The notes below the pieces were generated by a model. That model had not been told where the DNA came from, did not search any database, and saw nothing but the letters and a program-made list of their open reading frames with translations. 64,000 nucleotides of DNA from Capitella teleta (lineage: Eukaryota > Annelida > Polychaeta > Capitellidae), in NCBI GenBank assembly GCA_000328365.1, contig KB297234.1:68845-132844 (forward strand), read 5' to 3'. The translations under genes were made by a program, and so were the position numbers. Below, in pieces: positions 37,701-50,791 of this stretch; positions within the stretch are counted from its first letter, which is position 1, and every line of letters begins with the position of its first letter.

Positions 37701-40700
37701 ATTTGTTCGGGAAATTCGCTCGGAGCTTTCAGACATTTTCTTTCTTTTAACATGTTATTGTTCCAAGAGATCTGTAACGTAACAATTGGGAATCATATCT
37801 TTTCTATAAAAAAAAGTAATTTAGATCTTCAAGAAATGTCTTACTACTATCTTTGTTATTGGTGTGAAAAGATAATTTCACATGGCTACATGTTACTCGT
37901 GTTAAACTATTGAGGTAAAGAAGCATAGGCGTTATGCATTTTTAATGTTATAGGGTGATGTTTAGGTAAATATAACTATGACCCGTGTATCAAGAATCTG
38001 TCTTTGTATAAACAACTGCAAAATTGCAAGCTCCACAATACTCACACAGAGTGGCCCCAAAAGTAACAGTTTTTCTTCAAGTTAAATTTTCACGAGAGGA
38101 AAAGCGTTCAAAAGTTCATTATAATCGGTTTTGTAACACTTTCTCATTGTCAAAATATAACATTTAGTATATACACTACTCTTAGGCCACCCTGTTTTGA
38201 GAACATGCAATTTCTGAACTTTTAGTTTCCGTCAAAGATCGAAATGCCATCGCCCAGATATAGGCAATCATAAAACAATCCTCATTGAATGTTAACCTTT
38301 TTTCCTGCAGTTGTTAGATTTATGTGATAATTGCGTTCAAAGCAAAAGTTGTTATGTTTTGTATGTAAAGAATGTTTGATGAATAAATGAGTATTTTACT
38401 TGAATTATTCCTGTCAGAGTCTCAAACATGGATGTGAGAATTTTTATGTCAATCGACCCCTATTCTTAAAATTCATGTTTCTTTCCAAAGGTACTTAGCA
38501 CGGACACTATTCATGTGTTGGATTTGTGTGTTTATCCAATAGAAACATCACAAGCTGTGCTCCGTGCGCAATCGCCAGTTCCGACAGATCCATCGGTAAC
38601 CATAACAACGCCAGCTGTTGCATTCAGTTTACGTAGGATTAATTAGCATAATAATTCGATATACATTTGGGTCATGCATGAATTATTATGAGTTATCAAT
38701 CAGACCGTAATTATGGGTTTGTGCGATTCATTATTCTGGGTAATAATATACTTAGCATAATTTAACTCTTTTCCGCCCCCTTATACCGCCGCTGCGTAAA
38801 TACGCTCGTATCCGAGCAATTGAAGTGTTCGGATGTGGTTCGGTCTCATTGACGCCTAGCTGGGCGAACCTATAGAAGTAGCGACGGTTCGTACTTCTAG
38901 TATATCGAACTAGCGTTATGATTCACGATTCAGAAGTAAGTCATCAGAAGAAAGCGCCGGTGGTTACCATAGCAACAATGTGTTAATGCGTGAAAATTTG
39001 AGAATTTCTAGTCTTTTAGATCTGGAACACTGACCCTTTTAACTTATAACTGCCGGCTAGTACTCCGAATCTAGGAGATCGAGCGTTAGGAATCCTGTTT
39101 CCAAAGGAGCATGAATCAATGCTAGTATAACGATTAAGTTCACCTTTAACAAAACGTTTTTAACTTCGTTGACGCGACATCTGCTCTTTTCCTAATTTAA
39201 TAATGTGAGGAAACCAATAAATGTAGACCTTCTTGAGCTATTTTTCATTTCTTACGATTTCGATCTGAAACCTGCAGATCCCACACATATGTAGTGATCG
39301 CAGGTCGAAAAGAAGAAAGCGAAACGACCTAGGATTAACTACGGAAGAACTGATCGTTATTAGACAGGTGAGCGTTTGTTTACATATTGTAGTGCCTTGA
39401 GCTAGCACCGCGAACAACTCAGCGGTTTAATCATGAACTGTGATTGAGCAGATATTCTCAGAGATCACGCTCCTACAATATGGACGAGCACCTGATTCTA
39501 TGCAATGCATCACTGAGAAGCGCCCTTGTGAAAAAAATCTGTACGTAACGCAGTTTGGTGATTACAATCAGGAACATGTAAAAGGAACGCATGTATAAGG
39601 AATGTATAAGGCGACGCGAGATCACAGGCTATGACCATGTTGTTTATTCAGTGATTAATAAATAATCGTAATTATAGTTGTCATTTCAGCATTCCCGCTA
39701 GCTAGCGAATTTTTTATGAATGTCATAACGCATATCTGCCTTTTTTTTCTTTTTATTGTGTATGCGCATGCATGACAATTTTATCGACGTATTTTACAGA
39801 TCACACTGCAGTATTCCCTAAATATTATTTCATATTTCAGAGACAAAGCAGCAGAAATCATATTCATGTTTCACAGGCAAATGTGCGAAAATATAGTATT
39901 GATCAGACATTGAAAAGGGACCCGAATATTGCTCAATGCGCAAAGCAGAGTATAGTACACAAGTTTTGTCGTTATGATTTTTATATTTTTCTTTCGTTCA
40001 GATTATCTGCTCTTCTCACTTCGATGGAAAAATATCCTTAATAGATTCAACCTTCACATTGAATTATTAACTTTAACTGACCGGCCGAACTATATATTGG
40101 CAGAGGTATATTAATATCATATACAAGTCATATACAGTTCCTCCTTTCATTAATGCCACATTTCATATATTTTTTCATAATTATTGTTGCCGTAATTAAT
40201 ACCAAATAATTATATCATTTTTTGCAATTTTAAATCATGTTTATTTCAAATCAAAATCCTCAAATTTCCATTTAAATTGAGTTATATTGTTGCTATGGTA
40301 ACCAACAGTGCTTTCTTTTCGTGCTTTTTATTCTTCTTAATTTCAGATTTCTTTTATCGTTGGACATTTATTGGCGAGGAACAAAACAAAACCTTTTATA
40401 CCCAAAGAGAGGGAATTTGAATGATCTCAGGTATTTAATTTGTATCCCGGGGATTTAGTGATCAAGAACACACCTGCGTATGCTTTGCGCGTAACTTTCC
40501 ACCTTTCATGGCATCACCTGCCGTCGTCCTCTGCGTTGGACTTTCGTCTCAATCAGCTTCGCAATCTCTCCTTTTGAAGTACCTGGCCAGGTGAGCCCTC
40601 GGCATCCTTTCATGGTGTTTGTGGCGATTTCACGATTTCATTTTAACTTCATATTGTTAATTTCGACATATGTTTCTGCTCTTTTGTTCATAATTATATT

Positions 40701-41972
40701 CCCATTGACGAAATTTTTTGAGATGTTTTGAAATTGTTATTTATCAGTCTGGTGGAAGTGGTTACAATTATCCACCACTTGTCTAAACTTGTAAACACAC
40801 ATTATGGTATTACATCTTAAAGTTTTCAGTTTACATTAATGTTTTTAAGGTATATTAGGAATTCCGCGGGTGCTCCAAACTGAAATCATCATTATATTTC
40901 ATCCATGCACATGCAACGTTATCTTAATTTATAACAGGGCCCTGTTCTATCTTATCTTTATAGGGGGCTATGCGCTTATCAAACCTTCAAACTATTTGCG
41001 TGTTTCCTTCTAACTGTATAACATGACAGCATAAGATGATGCTATATACAGTAATATAGATGTGAGTGTGAGTGTACAGTTGAACTGTGATTTATTCCGC
41101 TTGAACAGTTCAACACGAGTCACTGGCCATAAAAACTCAGACAGCAGCCCTACATTCAATAATATTTTACTAAACACTCACTACTTTGAAGATACTTAAT
41201 TACTTGTACAGTGTTACTAGCAACGTGACATCAAACAAACGGATAATCCGTCTAAATATTGTGGTATAATCTTATGCTTGAGACTGAAGAGTCTTGAACA
41301 TGAAAGTGTTAATCTTTGGCAGTCGAGTTATATTTCAATCTGAACAACAAGTCAATAATAGAAACCAAAACACGCCAGGGCAATGCTCCTGTCTTTTTAG
41401 TATTTACCACATGTATTTACCTTGCTATTGATTTGTTATCTGGGCCAGGTGATTCGTTTGCACGACTCCTATTCAGATATTTCGAATCAAATCAATTCAT
41501 AAAAGCTGACATGCGCAGAATCATGATTACATATATTATGCCGTAATAAATAGTCTATAATTACATGCGTTAGAATGTATCTGTGTGGACTTTGAAGAAT
41601 CTTTGGGTAAATATAGTAAATTCGTCATGCACAACTAATGCATGTGTACATATTTTTTTTAACGGTGTGAATCAAGTATATCTCTACATAATCAACAACT
41701 ATGGATATACACAGAGTTGGAACTTTCTGTGATTGACTCAAATTAGAAAAACAATGATCAGAGTAATCTGAATTAATTAAACAACCTGGATAAGCTAAAT
41801 TGCACAACATAGTATGAGAAATACTTTATTTGAAGAAGTGGATATTTCCTATTACAAGACATGCAATCACTTGGTTACACAATCGGAGAATACTTGGGCG
41901 AGATGTTAATCAAACCAGGATCAAAACAATTTCAGCATAATGTGTCAGTTCTCGAGCAAGTCTCGCCATGGC
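37701..41972. other. Spacer between convergent genes
   Basis: No gene is supported. The first 700 bases are probably the 3' UTR of the plus-strand gene. On the right, AATAAA on the minus strand near 41825-41830 is the likely end signal of the CARD gene. The middle is AT-rich and unremarkable; the short plus-strand frame at 39772-40041 has no motif. Confidence 0.5.
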
Positions 41973-43341
41973 TCATTTGGATGACGTGGACACCTTCTTG
42001 GTGGCACTCTTGCGTTTAGGTCTTGCTTTGCCATTGCTCTTCATGTTATCATTGCTGCTATCGCGTTCCAACTGGAGTTCTTCAGCCTCTCGTTCGCTCT
42101 TCATCATTCTGCTTTGTAGAGCACCAATCTCTCCGGTCTTCTGGGCAATTTGGCTTTTGAGTTCGTTGATCTCTTGCTCTTTCAATACCATCTCATCCTC
42201 GAGTTCCTTGAGCATAGTCCTCTGTCGCTCCATGATGTTGTCTTTCTGGGTGATGTCTTTCTGGTGCTGTTCGATTAGTTTAGGAAACTGGTCAAGTCTG
42301 AGCAAGAGAAGTTGGTCCAGGGGTTTTTCCCGGTCGACCATCTTGGCTTGGATGATGTCCATGCACTTTTCTCGTTCGTGCATAAACATTTCTTTCTCTT
42401 TCAGTACGGTTTTAATACGTTTTGTGAGGAAGCGAGATGTCTTCACCAAGATGGCCATTAGATCATCATCGGCTACGCTGCCGCGAAGATGCTCTGATGT
42501 TGTCGTCATGCCGTGTGCCTGTGACGTCAGAGCAGCCTCGTTGTCTTTGATGAACTCGACGAGCTCTTCTCTTAAAGCGCGACTCTGCGGAAGAGAAGCG
42601 AGCTACTTCCACGTCAGATGAAGACTCATACAAACCTGCTGGTCTCTGCTTTTGATCGCATTCTTCTGTGCTTCTAAATTCTCCTTAACGAGATCCAACT
42701 CCTGTTTCCATTCCTCTTTGGAAATTTGAATTTTGACTGCGATGAGCTCAGTCATGTCTTTCTTGTCCAGCTCAGAGAATCGCTTGCTGGTGCCAAATTT
42801 TCTGAGAAAGGGGTAAGTTGGTAAGGAGACATTTTTACGCCATTTTGAGAGCTGTTCGAGACGTACCAGGAACGCGGCAGAGAGTGAATAAAGAAGGAAA
42901 CTTGGAAGCACCAACCTGTGAGTAATCATAGCGGCTTCTTTCATGACGTCATCGTCAATAACCAGGTTTCCTCTGTCCGCCTTAACCCCTGTCTGCAGTT
43001 CTTTCGCCAACCAGTTCAGGTCACCCGGACACATCATCAGCGCCGCACACATATCTTCAAAGGCGGAAATGCGAGGGCAACCGACGAGGAAGTCGATCAG
43101 TTTGTGAACGCGGGAGGGGTTTGTTTTTTCTGTCTGGAAAGATGTAAATTGATCTTAGAGAATACGATAGGTTTCGGGGAAACACAACTAATTGATTTCA
43201 ACTCACCATAATGATCTCCACCATGTCCTCTGTTAGAACCCTGTGCCCGCGAAACGCGTTAAGCAATTCCAGGTTAACTGTGAGATGTTCCACTAGGGTG
43301 TTCTTCCTCTGCTTCAAGACCCTCTTCTCAAAATCGTCCAT
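41973..43341 (-). CDS. CARD plus coiled-coil protein
   Basis: Four exons (43341-43207, 43133-42916, 42801-42636, 42584-41973) encode 376 residues. Introns are 73, 114 and 51 bases. An in-frame TGA lies just upstream of the ATG. Residues about 1-90 fit a CARD six-helix fold: RKNTLVEHLTVNLELLNAF, then VLTEDMVEIIM, then VHKLIDFLVGCPRISAFEDM and LNWLAKEL. CARDs bind other CARDs in death and innate immune signalling. From about residue 130 to 350 the chain is charged and heptad-like (coiled coil). The tail is basic (KARPKRKSATKK), perhaps a nuclear signal. The order resembles CARD-coiled-coil adaptors such as CARD9, but the length is shorter and there is no kinase, caspase or MAGUK part. The second intron (114 bases) is the least certain join. 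Adaptor role is inferred. Confidence 0.83.
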
Positions 43342-44618
43342 CTTGATATCTCACTGGAATCCAAAGGAGGTTTATTCTAAAACACTGCGTCGTGTAGTCG
43401 TGTATGAGAGACCAGAGCCAAAAGCACAAAGAAAGTAAAGCACGGTGGCTATATAGCTAGTTTGTCCAATCAATGGTAGGCGACCGCAAGACCTCACTGG
43501 GTCTACAGTTCGCTCAATATATCAGTGTATACTGAGTGACCAGAAAACCAAAATTGGATCCCGTCTGGAAGTGTTTTCCAAACACACACACACACTCACA
43601 CACACACACTCTCTCGAAGGGGGATCCTAGAACCGAATTCTGAGAGGAGTCTCTCTGTTTTAAGAATATGTTTTAACCTGAACAAGGACGCGGTGTGGAT
43701 GGTACTCAATAACCCCTTTTACATAGGTTCAGAGTGCTGTTGACTTCAGTACAATGTTGATGGATTGTTTATTGTTATCTTCAAACGTGAATTGAAGGAC
43801 GTGGGCAACAAGTATTTGAAGAGAGGTGATGTTGAGAGGCTGAGAGCAATCGTTGCTCATGAATTGCACGAAATATTCTGGAATGTTTGCGTTTATATTT
43901 TCATGTGCATAACCAATACAGTAAAGTGCAAATGTCAATTATTATGTAATAGAGCAATACTCATGAACGTTTTAATCATTTTGACATAATTCAAATACAT
44001 TTTGACAATACTTCTGCAGGTCGTCCAACTGGCAGTGCCTATACCTATAGGCAGTATCTATACCTATGGGCAGTACCTATACCTATAGGCACTGCAAATA
44101 AATAATTAATTTCGTAAAACGCATTTTAATGTCTACAAAAGTACTAAAGGCGCGGCTCATAAAACGGGATTATGCATTTTATTGATCAGAACTGCAATAT
44201 AAATTACATGTATACAATTATATAATATGAGGTCAATTTGAGCTACCTGCCAGCGTTGACATTTAATATTTGCTTCTATACAGCGTCATAAAATGGAAAA
44301 CAGATGCCTCAATAATTGCAGAGTGTCTTATCGATTCACATATTGGTTGAACCGTAGAAATATAAAGGAGTAACTAGAATGTTTATAGGGGTCACGTGAT
44401 CGGTCAGAATTGAAGCCAAATTTAAGGGGACTTCGCCATGCAAACAGCTCAATGATAACTCGACATGCTGGTGCTTTATGTTATAAATAGCCCATGTAAT
44501 AGTCGCCTTAAATTCCAAGCTACTGCGAATGGGCGCTTTAACATTGCACAGTCATTCTAGTATTTCTATGGATTGACCTAAATATACTGGTACAATTTAG
44601 GAGAAATTAATTAATGCA
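43342..44618. other. Spacer with simple repeats
   Basis: No gene is seen. It has a (CA)n tract at about 43583-43612 and the 19 bp tandem repeat at 44031-44095. The 5' end of the CARD gene should lie just above 43341. Confidence 0.5.
44031..44095. repeat. Short tandem repeat, 19 bp unit, 3 copies
   Basis: GGCAGTGCCTATACCTATA is followed by two diverged copies and a partial fourth (GGCACTGC). Because GGCAGTGCC is itself nearly self-complementary and CTATAGG-type ends recur, the array can also fold into hairpins. Confidence 0.85.
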
Positions 44619-45323
44619 TTAAAGGGATGGGGAACTAAATTTTAAGTGATGTTCTATAGACTCATAGCACCAATTGATAGCATTCCGTGCCAAAAACACC
44701 ATGCCTGGATGCAAGCGTAAGGAAATAATGCATTCCGAATATCGGGGTTAGCATTGCGCCTATGGGAGAATGGCTTCCATTGCGAAGTATAGGAGGCAAA
44801 CGTCAGCTGATGGCTTGGTTTGGCTGATTGGTTCCGTTCCCCTCGTGAAGCTATCGATTTCAGCCAATCAGAGCAGAGCATCTTCGCCATAAAAGGACAT
44901 TTTTGTTGTTTACGAAACGAAAGCGCATGCGTGGTGCACTCTGGCTGACCTTTTTACTGTTTCAGGATGAGAAACATGGTAGGTGTCCTAGAAAATCGCT
45001 TGTTAAAATAAGAAAAATAGTGAAATTTTTTTTTTTTTCAAGCCTGACTGGTGGCAAAATGATTATTCTATCTATTTCCGAAAAGAAAATAAAAAAATAT
45101 CCAAGGGTTTAGTCGCAGGACACGCTGATATGACGAGGCCCATTGTAACAGATGGGGAACTCGGTGTTTCATCACAGCTGCTGACGTCACGCCTAGTTAG
45201 CAATATATCGCCCGCGAAATCGTTAGCGATGATATTCCTTGTGTGGGCCAGGCATAGGAATCATTTATGGTGCATCAAATAACGACTCAAAGTCAATTTT
45301 TAACCAGTTCTCCCTCCCTTTAA
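44619..45323 (+). mobile_element. MITE-like element, copy B, complete, 705 bp
   Basis: The ends are inverted repeats: TTAAAGGGATGGGGAACT on the left, and on the right the reverse complement TTAAAGGGAGGGAGAACT, 16 of 18 matching. TTAA at both ends would fit a piggyBac-type TTAA target, although the next bases are AGGG rather than the usual CCC. The left two thirds match 1-475 almost perfectly in inverted orientation. There is no transposase frame, so it would depend on a helper. Both copies share TGCA outside the TTAA, so the true border may lie four bases further out. Confidence 0.8.
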
Positions 45324-47940
45324 TTATCAGTGTCTCAACAAGGTCTATTATTCTCCCAAACATGTTAAATCCTTGAATGAAATCAAAGTGTGCGGGGTTG
45401 ATTCATGCTTCTTTGATGCCTTCAACAGGTACACACCGATGACAGGTGGTATCTCATTGGCTGCTATTTATAGTAACATTTAGTCAGCTGGTCGTATTCA
45501 GTAAATACTGTGAAATAATTTTCACTCGCCTCGCCTTGCGAGTCATCTTGGGAATTCTGAGTAACGTCATATGAAATTGAATGAAAAAGGGGTGACTTTT
45601 CATCGGTGTGTGCCAGTGCTTCTTTTCAGTAGCCCCGGGGACCAGTGAACTTTGATTGCCAGAAACAATTAGGTAATAAATTAATAATTATTTTTTTTTT
45701 TAATCAATAGCAAATTCCCATTGTCACTGCCGTATCCGATTCAATTGCATGTCAGGTGCATGCACAGGTAATCACTGCTTCCATCCAACGACATCAAAGA
45801 GATCAATGAGTAGGCTAATCCAGGTGAATTTAATGTAAACATGGCGGTATGAAGTTCCAGGCGTCAAAGTCAAGCAGTTACGCGCATGTATATATCCTGA
45901 TGTATGTACGATATTTCTACTGTGTATCTGGATATTCCAGTGATTATAATTTCCCTTAACCTTCAATTTCCCTTATAATGAATACTACAAATGCTTGTGC
46001 TCCGGTAATTATAAAAGAATGTTGATTTAGGTTATCTTGGGGTGTCAAAGATATATAAGTACAGTGTATTCATTTCATAAAATTTAATTGTCAATTTCAT
46101 TATGCACGCCAGAACAAAATACTACATACGTACATATTCATACATACATGGAGTGAGATATACAACACATAAACAATAAAAACCAAATATATTCCTCGCC
46201 TTAACACGTATGATAGGCACCCTCAAAGTAACGAGATTCACACATGTTAGTCAAGTGTGAAATAGTTTAAGCTGATCATGAAAAGAAGAGTCAAGCTTCC
46301 ATTATTATTGCCATTGTTCATTGGTCTCCCAATCTGACACTGCTCGCCAATATTGATTCTTCTTTGAACAAACAAGTGGAAATATCAAAGGAAGCCTGCT
46401 GCGTCATCTGATCACGACAAGTAGGTGAATCGAGTTTGTCCGGTCAAAATATTAGCTCCCCTTAAACTGCAAATCAAACAGTCTGTAAAACTCAGTATGC
46501 TATGAAGCACTAGTGTGCTAAGGTGCATGGTTGTGACGGTGAATAGTTGAGCTGCAACGCGTACAGAACAACATTTCAATTCTATTGTTAGTTAATGCAA
46601 AGTCATTTTGTCTACGATGAACAGCATTGACAATTATACGATGCATTATTAATTAATATTATGGTTGCTAATAACAAAGATATAGGTCATGATTTTCAGT
46701 ATATAAGTATCATCCAGGAAGTTTCGTAATTTTCGTGACAATAACAGTTTTCGTTAAAGAAAACACACACAAGCAAAACAAAACAAAGAGACTTATAACA
46801 TAATAATTACCTTATAAATCGCTCCACAACTGACCGCAACTAATCGATCAAGTATGAAATCCCTGGTCGGTGGTCACTGCGGATGAATAGAGCGACAACT
46901 GCATGGGATTCGAGGCACTTATTCACTGCGCCATGGGCCTGTTCTCCGGCTGCATTGATTGATTGAATACGTCGCAGACTAACTTGGTTTTTCCGATCAT
47001 TTATCAAGACTTTGCAGAGCATGATGGAACAGGTTCCAATCTAGAAGGAGTTTGCGGAGATATTAAAGCCGCTTCGAGGAGGTTCTCCATTGATGAAGGC
47101 CGATAGATGCTTAGTAGGAAAGAAAGAAAGGGAAATAGAGTAATCATTCTTTGGTCATCGTGGTCGCGGGTCGATATCGTATTGTATTGAACGTAGATAA
47201 ATGTGGCTCAGATTTATTATAGATTTCTTGAGTCAATATCAAAACCCTTCTTGGTTCACTCGGTAGGAAAGCCAGCTTTGGATTTTATTCTCATGTTCAA
47301 AATAAATATTCAATCATACTGATACTAAATAGCTGGTCACATCGAAGTCTATGAAGTAAACTTGCCTTTCACTATACATTTTTACCAATTCATGTTACAT
47401 AATATATGTCGCAATGCGACGGTGATACTTACTATACTGCTTGTGTATTGCATTATACAAGCCGAAAGCGGTTAACACGGGTATAGTGACCAATGTCCCA
47501 AGGACACGTGACCGGATGTTGATTTTCGATATCCACATAGTGGAGAAGCCACCGTCTTTCTTCTACGCAAAGAAACTCTTTCTTTTTTTCTAGACAATTG
47601 GGTAGTGAGCCTTGGTATTGGTTTATGCTTCTTATGCACAGAACACTCAATTTGATTATAATGCGTGTTGTGTGCAGAGCATGATTCGACCTGTAGGCCT
47701 AATCGGAATACTCATGTATACAGAATCATAACGCACTCGGTTGCACCAACAACAACGAGCACCATCCGTAATGTAATCAAAGACCGTGCTATGTACCTCA
47801 ATATAATTATCATTTTTGTTGCGGTAGCCTCTTATGAAAGAAATTAGACCTTTTATCGAGTCAATGTCATTTTATAGCAAAATATTCCAGAAATGCTGCA
47901 TTAACGACGCGCCGCCTCTAAGCGCGAATTCGTCGTTCTG

Positions 47941-48018
47941 TTCGGAGCATCAGAGGCCGCGAACAAACATGCGTACACAGTGGCGCTATCCTCAGATCCG
48001 CCACTTCAAATCAAAACA
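47941..48018 (+). repeat. Direct repeat, unit 1
   Basis: It matches 48377-48465 in the same orientation. Shared words include CAGAGG, then GAACAAAC or AAACAAAC, CACA.TGGC and CAAATCAAA near the end. I estimate about 70-75 percent identity. Family unknown. Confidence 0.55.
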
Positions 48019-48376
48019 AATATTTAAAATTAACTAGCAGCATACATATTATCTTAATTCTAGAAGTTTATAACACGATAAAAATAATAAAATAATAAAA
48101 ATATCAAAACAACAACAACATGGAAGTGTTATATACTTCAGAGGGTTTTCTCGTTTCAATGATAAATTATCTCTGCATGACCCTGGGAGTCTTCCATGCA
48201 AATTTCGATGAATATTGATTGATGTGAAAATTAAAAAAAATGTGACCTAGATAAATGTATACCGATTGCTTATAATTATAATCAAACGCTATAGTTTAAA
48301 AAATGATATATAATAATAATTTATACCGTTTAAAGCGATGAGGACTCATCCCGTTTATTTCGGCTCATCGTTTATT

Positions 48377-48465
48377 TCGGCTCAGAGAAGCAGAGGCTGC
48401 AAACAAACAGGCGTGCACAATGGCACTACATATGTTTCACCAAATCTGCAATTTCAAATCAAACC
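48377..48465 (+). repeat. Direct repeat, unit 2
   Basis: Partner of 47941-48018, about 430 bases downstream. It is preceded by a doubled TTTATTTCGGCTCA word that unit 1 only partly shares. Confidence 0.55.
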
Positions 48466-49896
48466 CTTTATGTAATACTCTATATTAGTATTTAGTAAAT
48501 ATCCACAAATCCTTTCATGAGAAGAAAATAAGCCAGGAGTTATTTACCACATCTTCGCATTAATGTTATTATTTGAACTCCCCTCTGTAGCCTATGATGT
48601 AAAACTTTATTTGTTTATGTAAGCTATCTTGCATTGTATGCTAATGTGACCAATACATGCATGTTTTATGTTGTAGTATTTACATGTAAACAATGCGTCA
48701 CCGTGGTTTTTTTGTTCACTATGGAATGATCCGGACCCTCACACAAAATATTAGGCCCAAGCATGCATGTGCCGTAATTAATTGTTACAACCCTAGTCCT
48801 TTAGTTGTTTGTGTAAAGACGGAAATGTAGACAATAAATGTGTATTTTACAAACTTACGATACTAACAAAACATCCACGCATCATTTCTTCAGAGTAATG
48901 GTGACAACAAAAAAACAAAAATAAAAAACTGAAAAACTAAAAAACTAAAATAAAGGACAAAATTGTCAAGATAAGGGGCTACGGCAACTATAAATGATAA
49001 TTATATTGGAATATATTGCGCGGTTTTAGAGAAGAAAAAAAAAAGAGTCTTTTGTAACATATTACCCAAGATTTTGCTGGGGTCAGCAGCGCCAGCAGCC
49101 TAAGAATTACCTGAACTGATCTTATTACGCCATCCTTGACAATTAACTGTGTCATTCTTATTGTTATTGGATATCTACTCCAGGCACTGGGATGATTATT
49201 TTGCTGCTTATTTCGATTTGATTGAATCATGTAATATACATGAAACCCCGTATCCGTCACTGCAGCATGGTGGAGATTGGAATCATAACGCACTTTTTAC
49301 AGACGCAGAAGAATAGCTTTCGATCCTCGTGTTTGACTGACAGAAATCATTTAAATAGTACTCCTTTATAATTCATTGGTCAACAGTGTTGAATCAGCGT
49401 ACGAAACGTTCTTGATCGGTTTAATCAGTTCTCACGCTACGGCACGCCTATCCTTCAATCGATCGCCTTGTGACGCTGTCATGTGATTCGGTGTTTAGCC
49501 ATTTGCTTTCCTGTGTGTCTGCGGTGAGTACGCACCTGCTGATTAGTGGGGTGGTTTATAGTCATACCCAATAAGCTACCTTGATTGGGCGCTCCCAATC
49601 GCCACACAGCGTCAAGTCTGATGTCGATATATTGTAATTACAGGTAACCGAGGGCGTAGAAATCCCATTTATTTCAGGAACCAATCATGTTTTCAGCATA
49701 CAGACAAGTTAAATTCCTTAAATTTTCATTGTCCTGTGAAGCATGGCCCGTTTTCTCTGCTTTGGGCTAGTTAGGTCTAGTATGCTATATAGTGAACAGA
49801 GTTCCGCAAATTGGGTTCCTGCAAGTTTAGAACGTGGGCGCCATTTTGTATCGTAGAATCCATGTCTTTCGTAACATAGTTTGCCATGTATTTGTT

Positions 49897-49970
49897 TAGG
49901 GGCGGGGGAGGGGGGGTACGTGGGTGAGGGGAGAGAGGGGAGAGAGGGGAGAGAGGGGAGAGAGGGGGAG
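49897..49970 (+). repeat. G-rich tract with a GGGGAGAGA array
   Basis: Four to five GGGG runs are spaced by AGAGA, after a GGGGCGGGGGAGGGGGGG segment. The regular GGGG spacing meets the usual pattern for a G-quadruplex. It lies about 0.6 kb upstream of the TATA-like site of the next gene. Confidence 0.8.
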
Positions 49971-50543
49971 TATTAATGGTGCTTCCTTTTGTTGCACTCT
50001 GCCTTCTACCCTCAGTATTTCTGTTATAACCTCTTCCACTATAACTAACATGATGATAATATTTAAGGCGGCCTAACGTTTTGCTTTAATCGTTTCATAA
50101 TTATTTTCTTGGTGATATTTAATCAATGTTCAGATGCACGTGTTTGTTGGTTTGTATCACAACATGTACTTGATCTTTGAATTTTAGCTACATGTATCTT
50201 CTTTTTTTTTTCCATCTCTGTTTTGTATCATTTGTGTGTATACGTGTGTTTCTGTAATTTAAGGCAAATATCAATTTAACTAATTTTTGCATTACGAGTG
50301 ATACACCTCATACACTGTAGCGGCCTAGTAATACTATGTAATAGTGCCTTTTTCTTTACAGTGTACCCACAACATAATATTATCATAGTAGTACTGCATC
50401 ACTCTTGAATATATGCGTAATAAAACCAATACTTTGATCTTCATAGCTGCATGATGGTATTATAATAATGATTAGGAAAGAAATCTTCCGATATAATCCA
50501 ATAATTATAGTAGTAGAATATGCATGCACTTTAGGTGCTACGC

Positions 50544-50551
50544 TATAAAGC
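50544..50551 (+). promoter_or_regulatory. TATA-box candidate for the alpha-galactosidase-like gene
   Basis: CTATAAAG lies about 245 bases upstream of the ATG at 50792. A splice acceptor (CATCTTCTTTCAG) ends at 50767, and another possible one (TTCTTCTCAG) ends near 50724. A 5' UTR intron therefore probably separates this site from the coding start. Confidence 0.35.
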
Positions 50552-50791
50552 TCAATGAATAAACTAGTGTCTTAAGTTTTTGAGTGGAAACAAATGCTTT
50601 GGAATATGAAATTCACGAGGATGATTGGCTGGCAGACTCACAGAGTGGTATAATTATTAATATAATTAGTACAATTATAATTATTATTGCGGCACATCTG
50701 TCATTCCATTTTCATTCTTCTCAGACTTTCAAACACATCTGTGATAAGATCCGACATCTTCTTTCAGATCTGTGTCGCCTTATTGAGAAAT

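Larger units (their letters stand above)
45324..50543. other. Gene-poor spacer
   Basis: No exon is supported over about 5 kb. It contains two direct repeats (47941-48018 and 48377-48465) and a G-rich tract (49897-49970). The minus-strand frame at 46840-47022 is open without a recognised motif. Confidence 0.5.

Noticed and set aside
41968-42621. Long plus-strand frame of 217 codons, rich in Ser and Leu.
   Set aside because: It is the shadow of the coiled-coil exon of the CARD gene on the minus strand.
50687-50791. Longer N-terminus for the glycosidase-like protein.
   Set aside because: It does not begin with ATG, it precedes a splice acceptor, and the ATG at 50792 starts directly with a good signal peptide.
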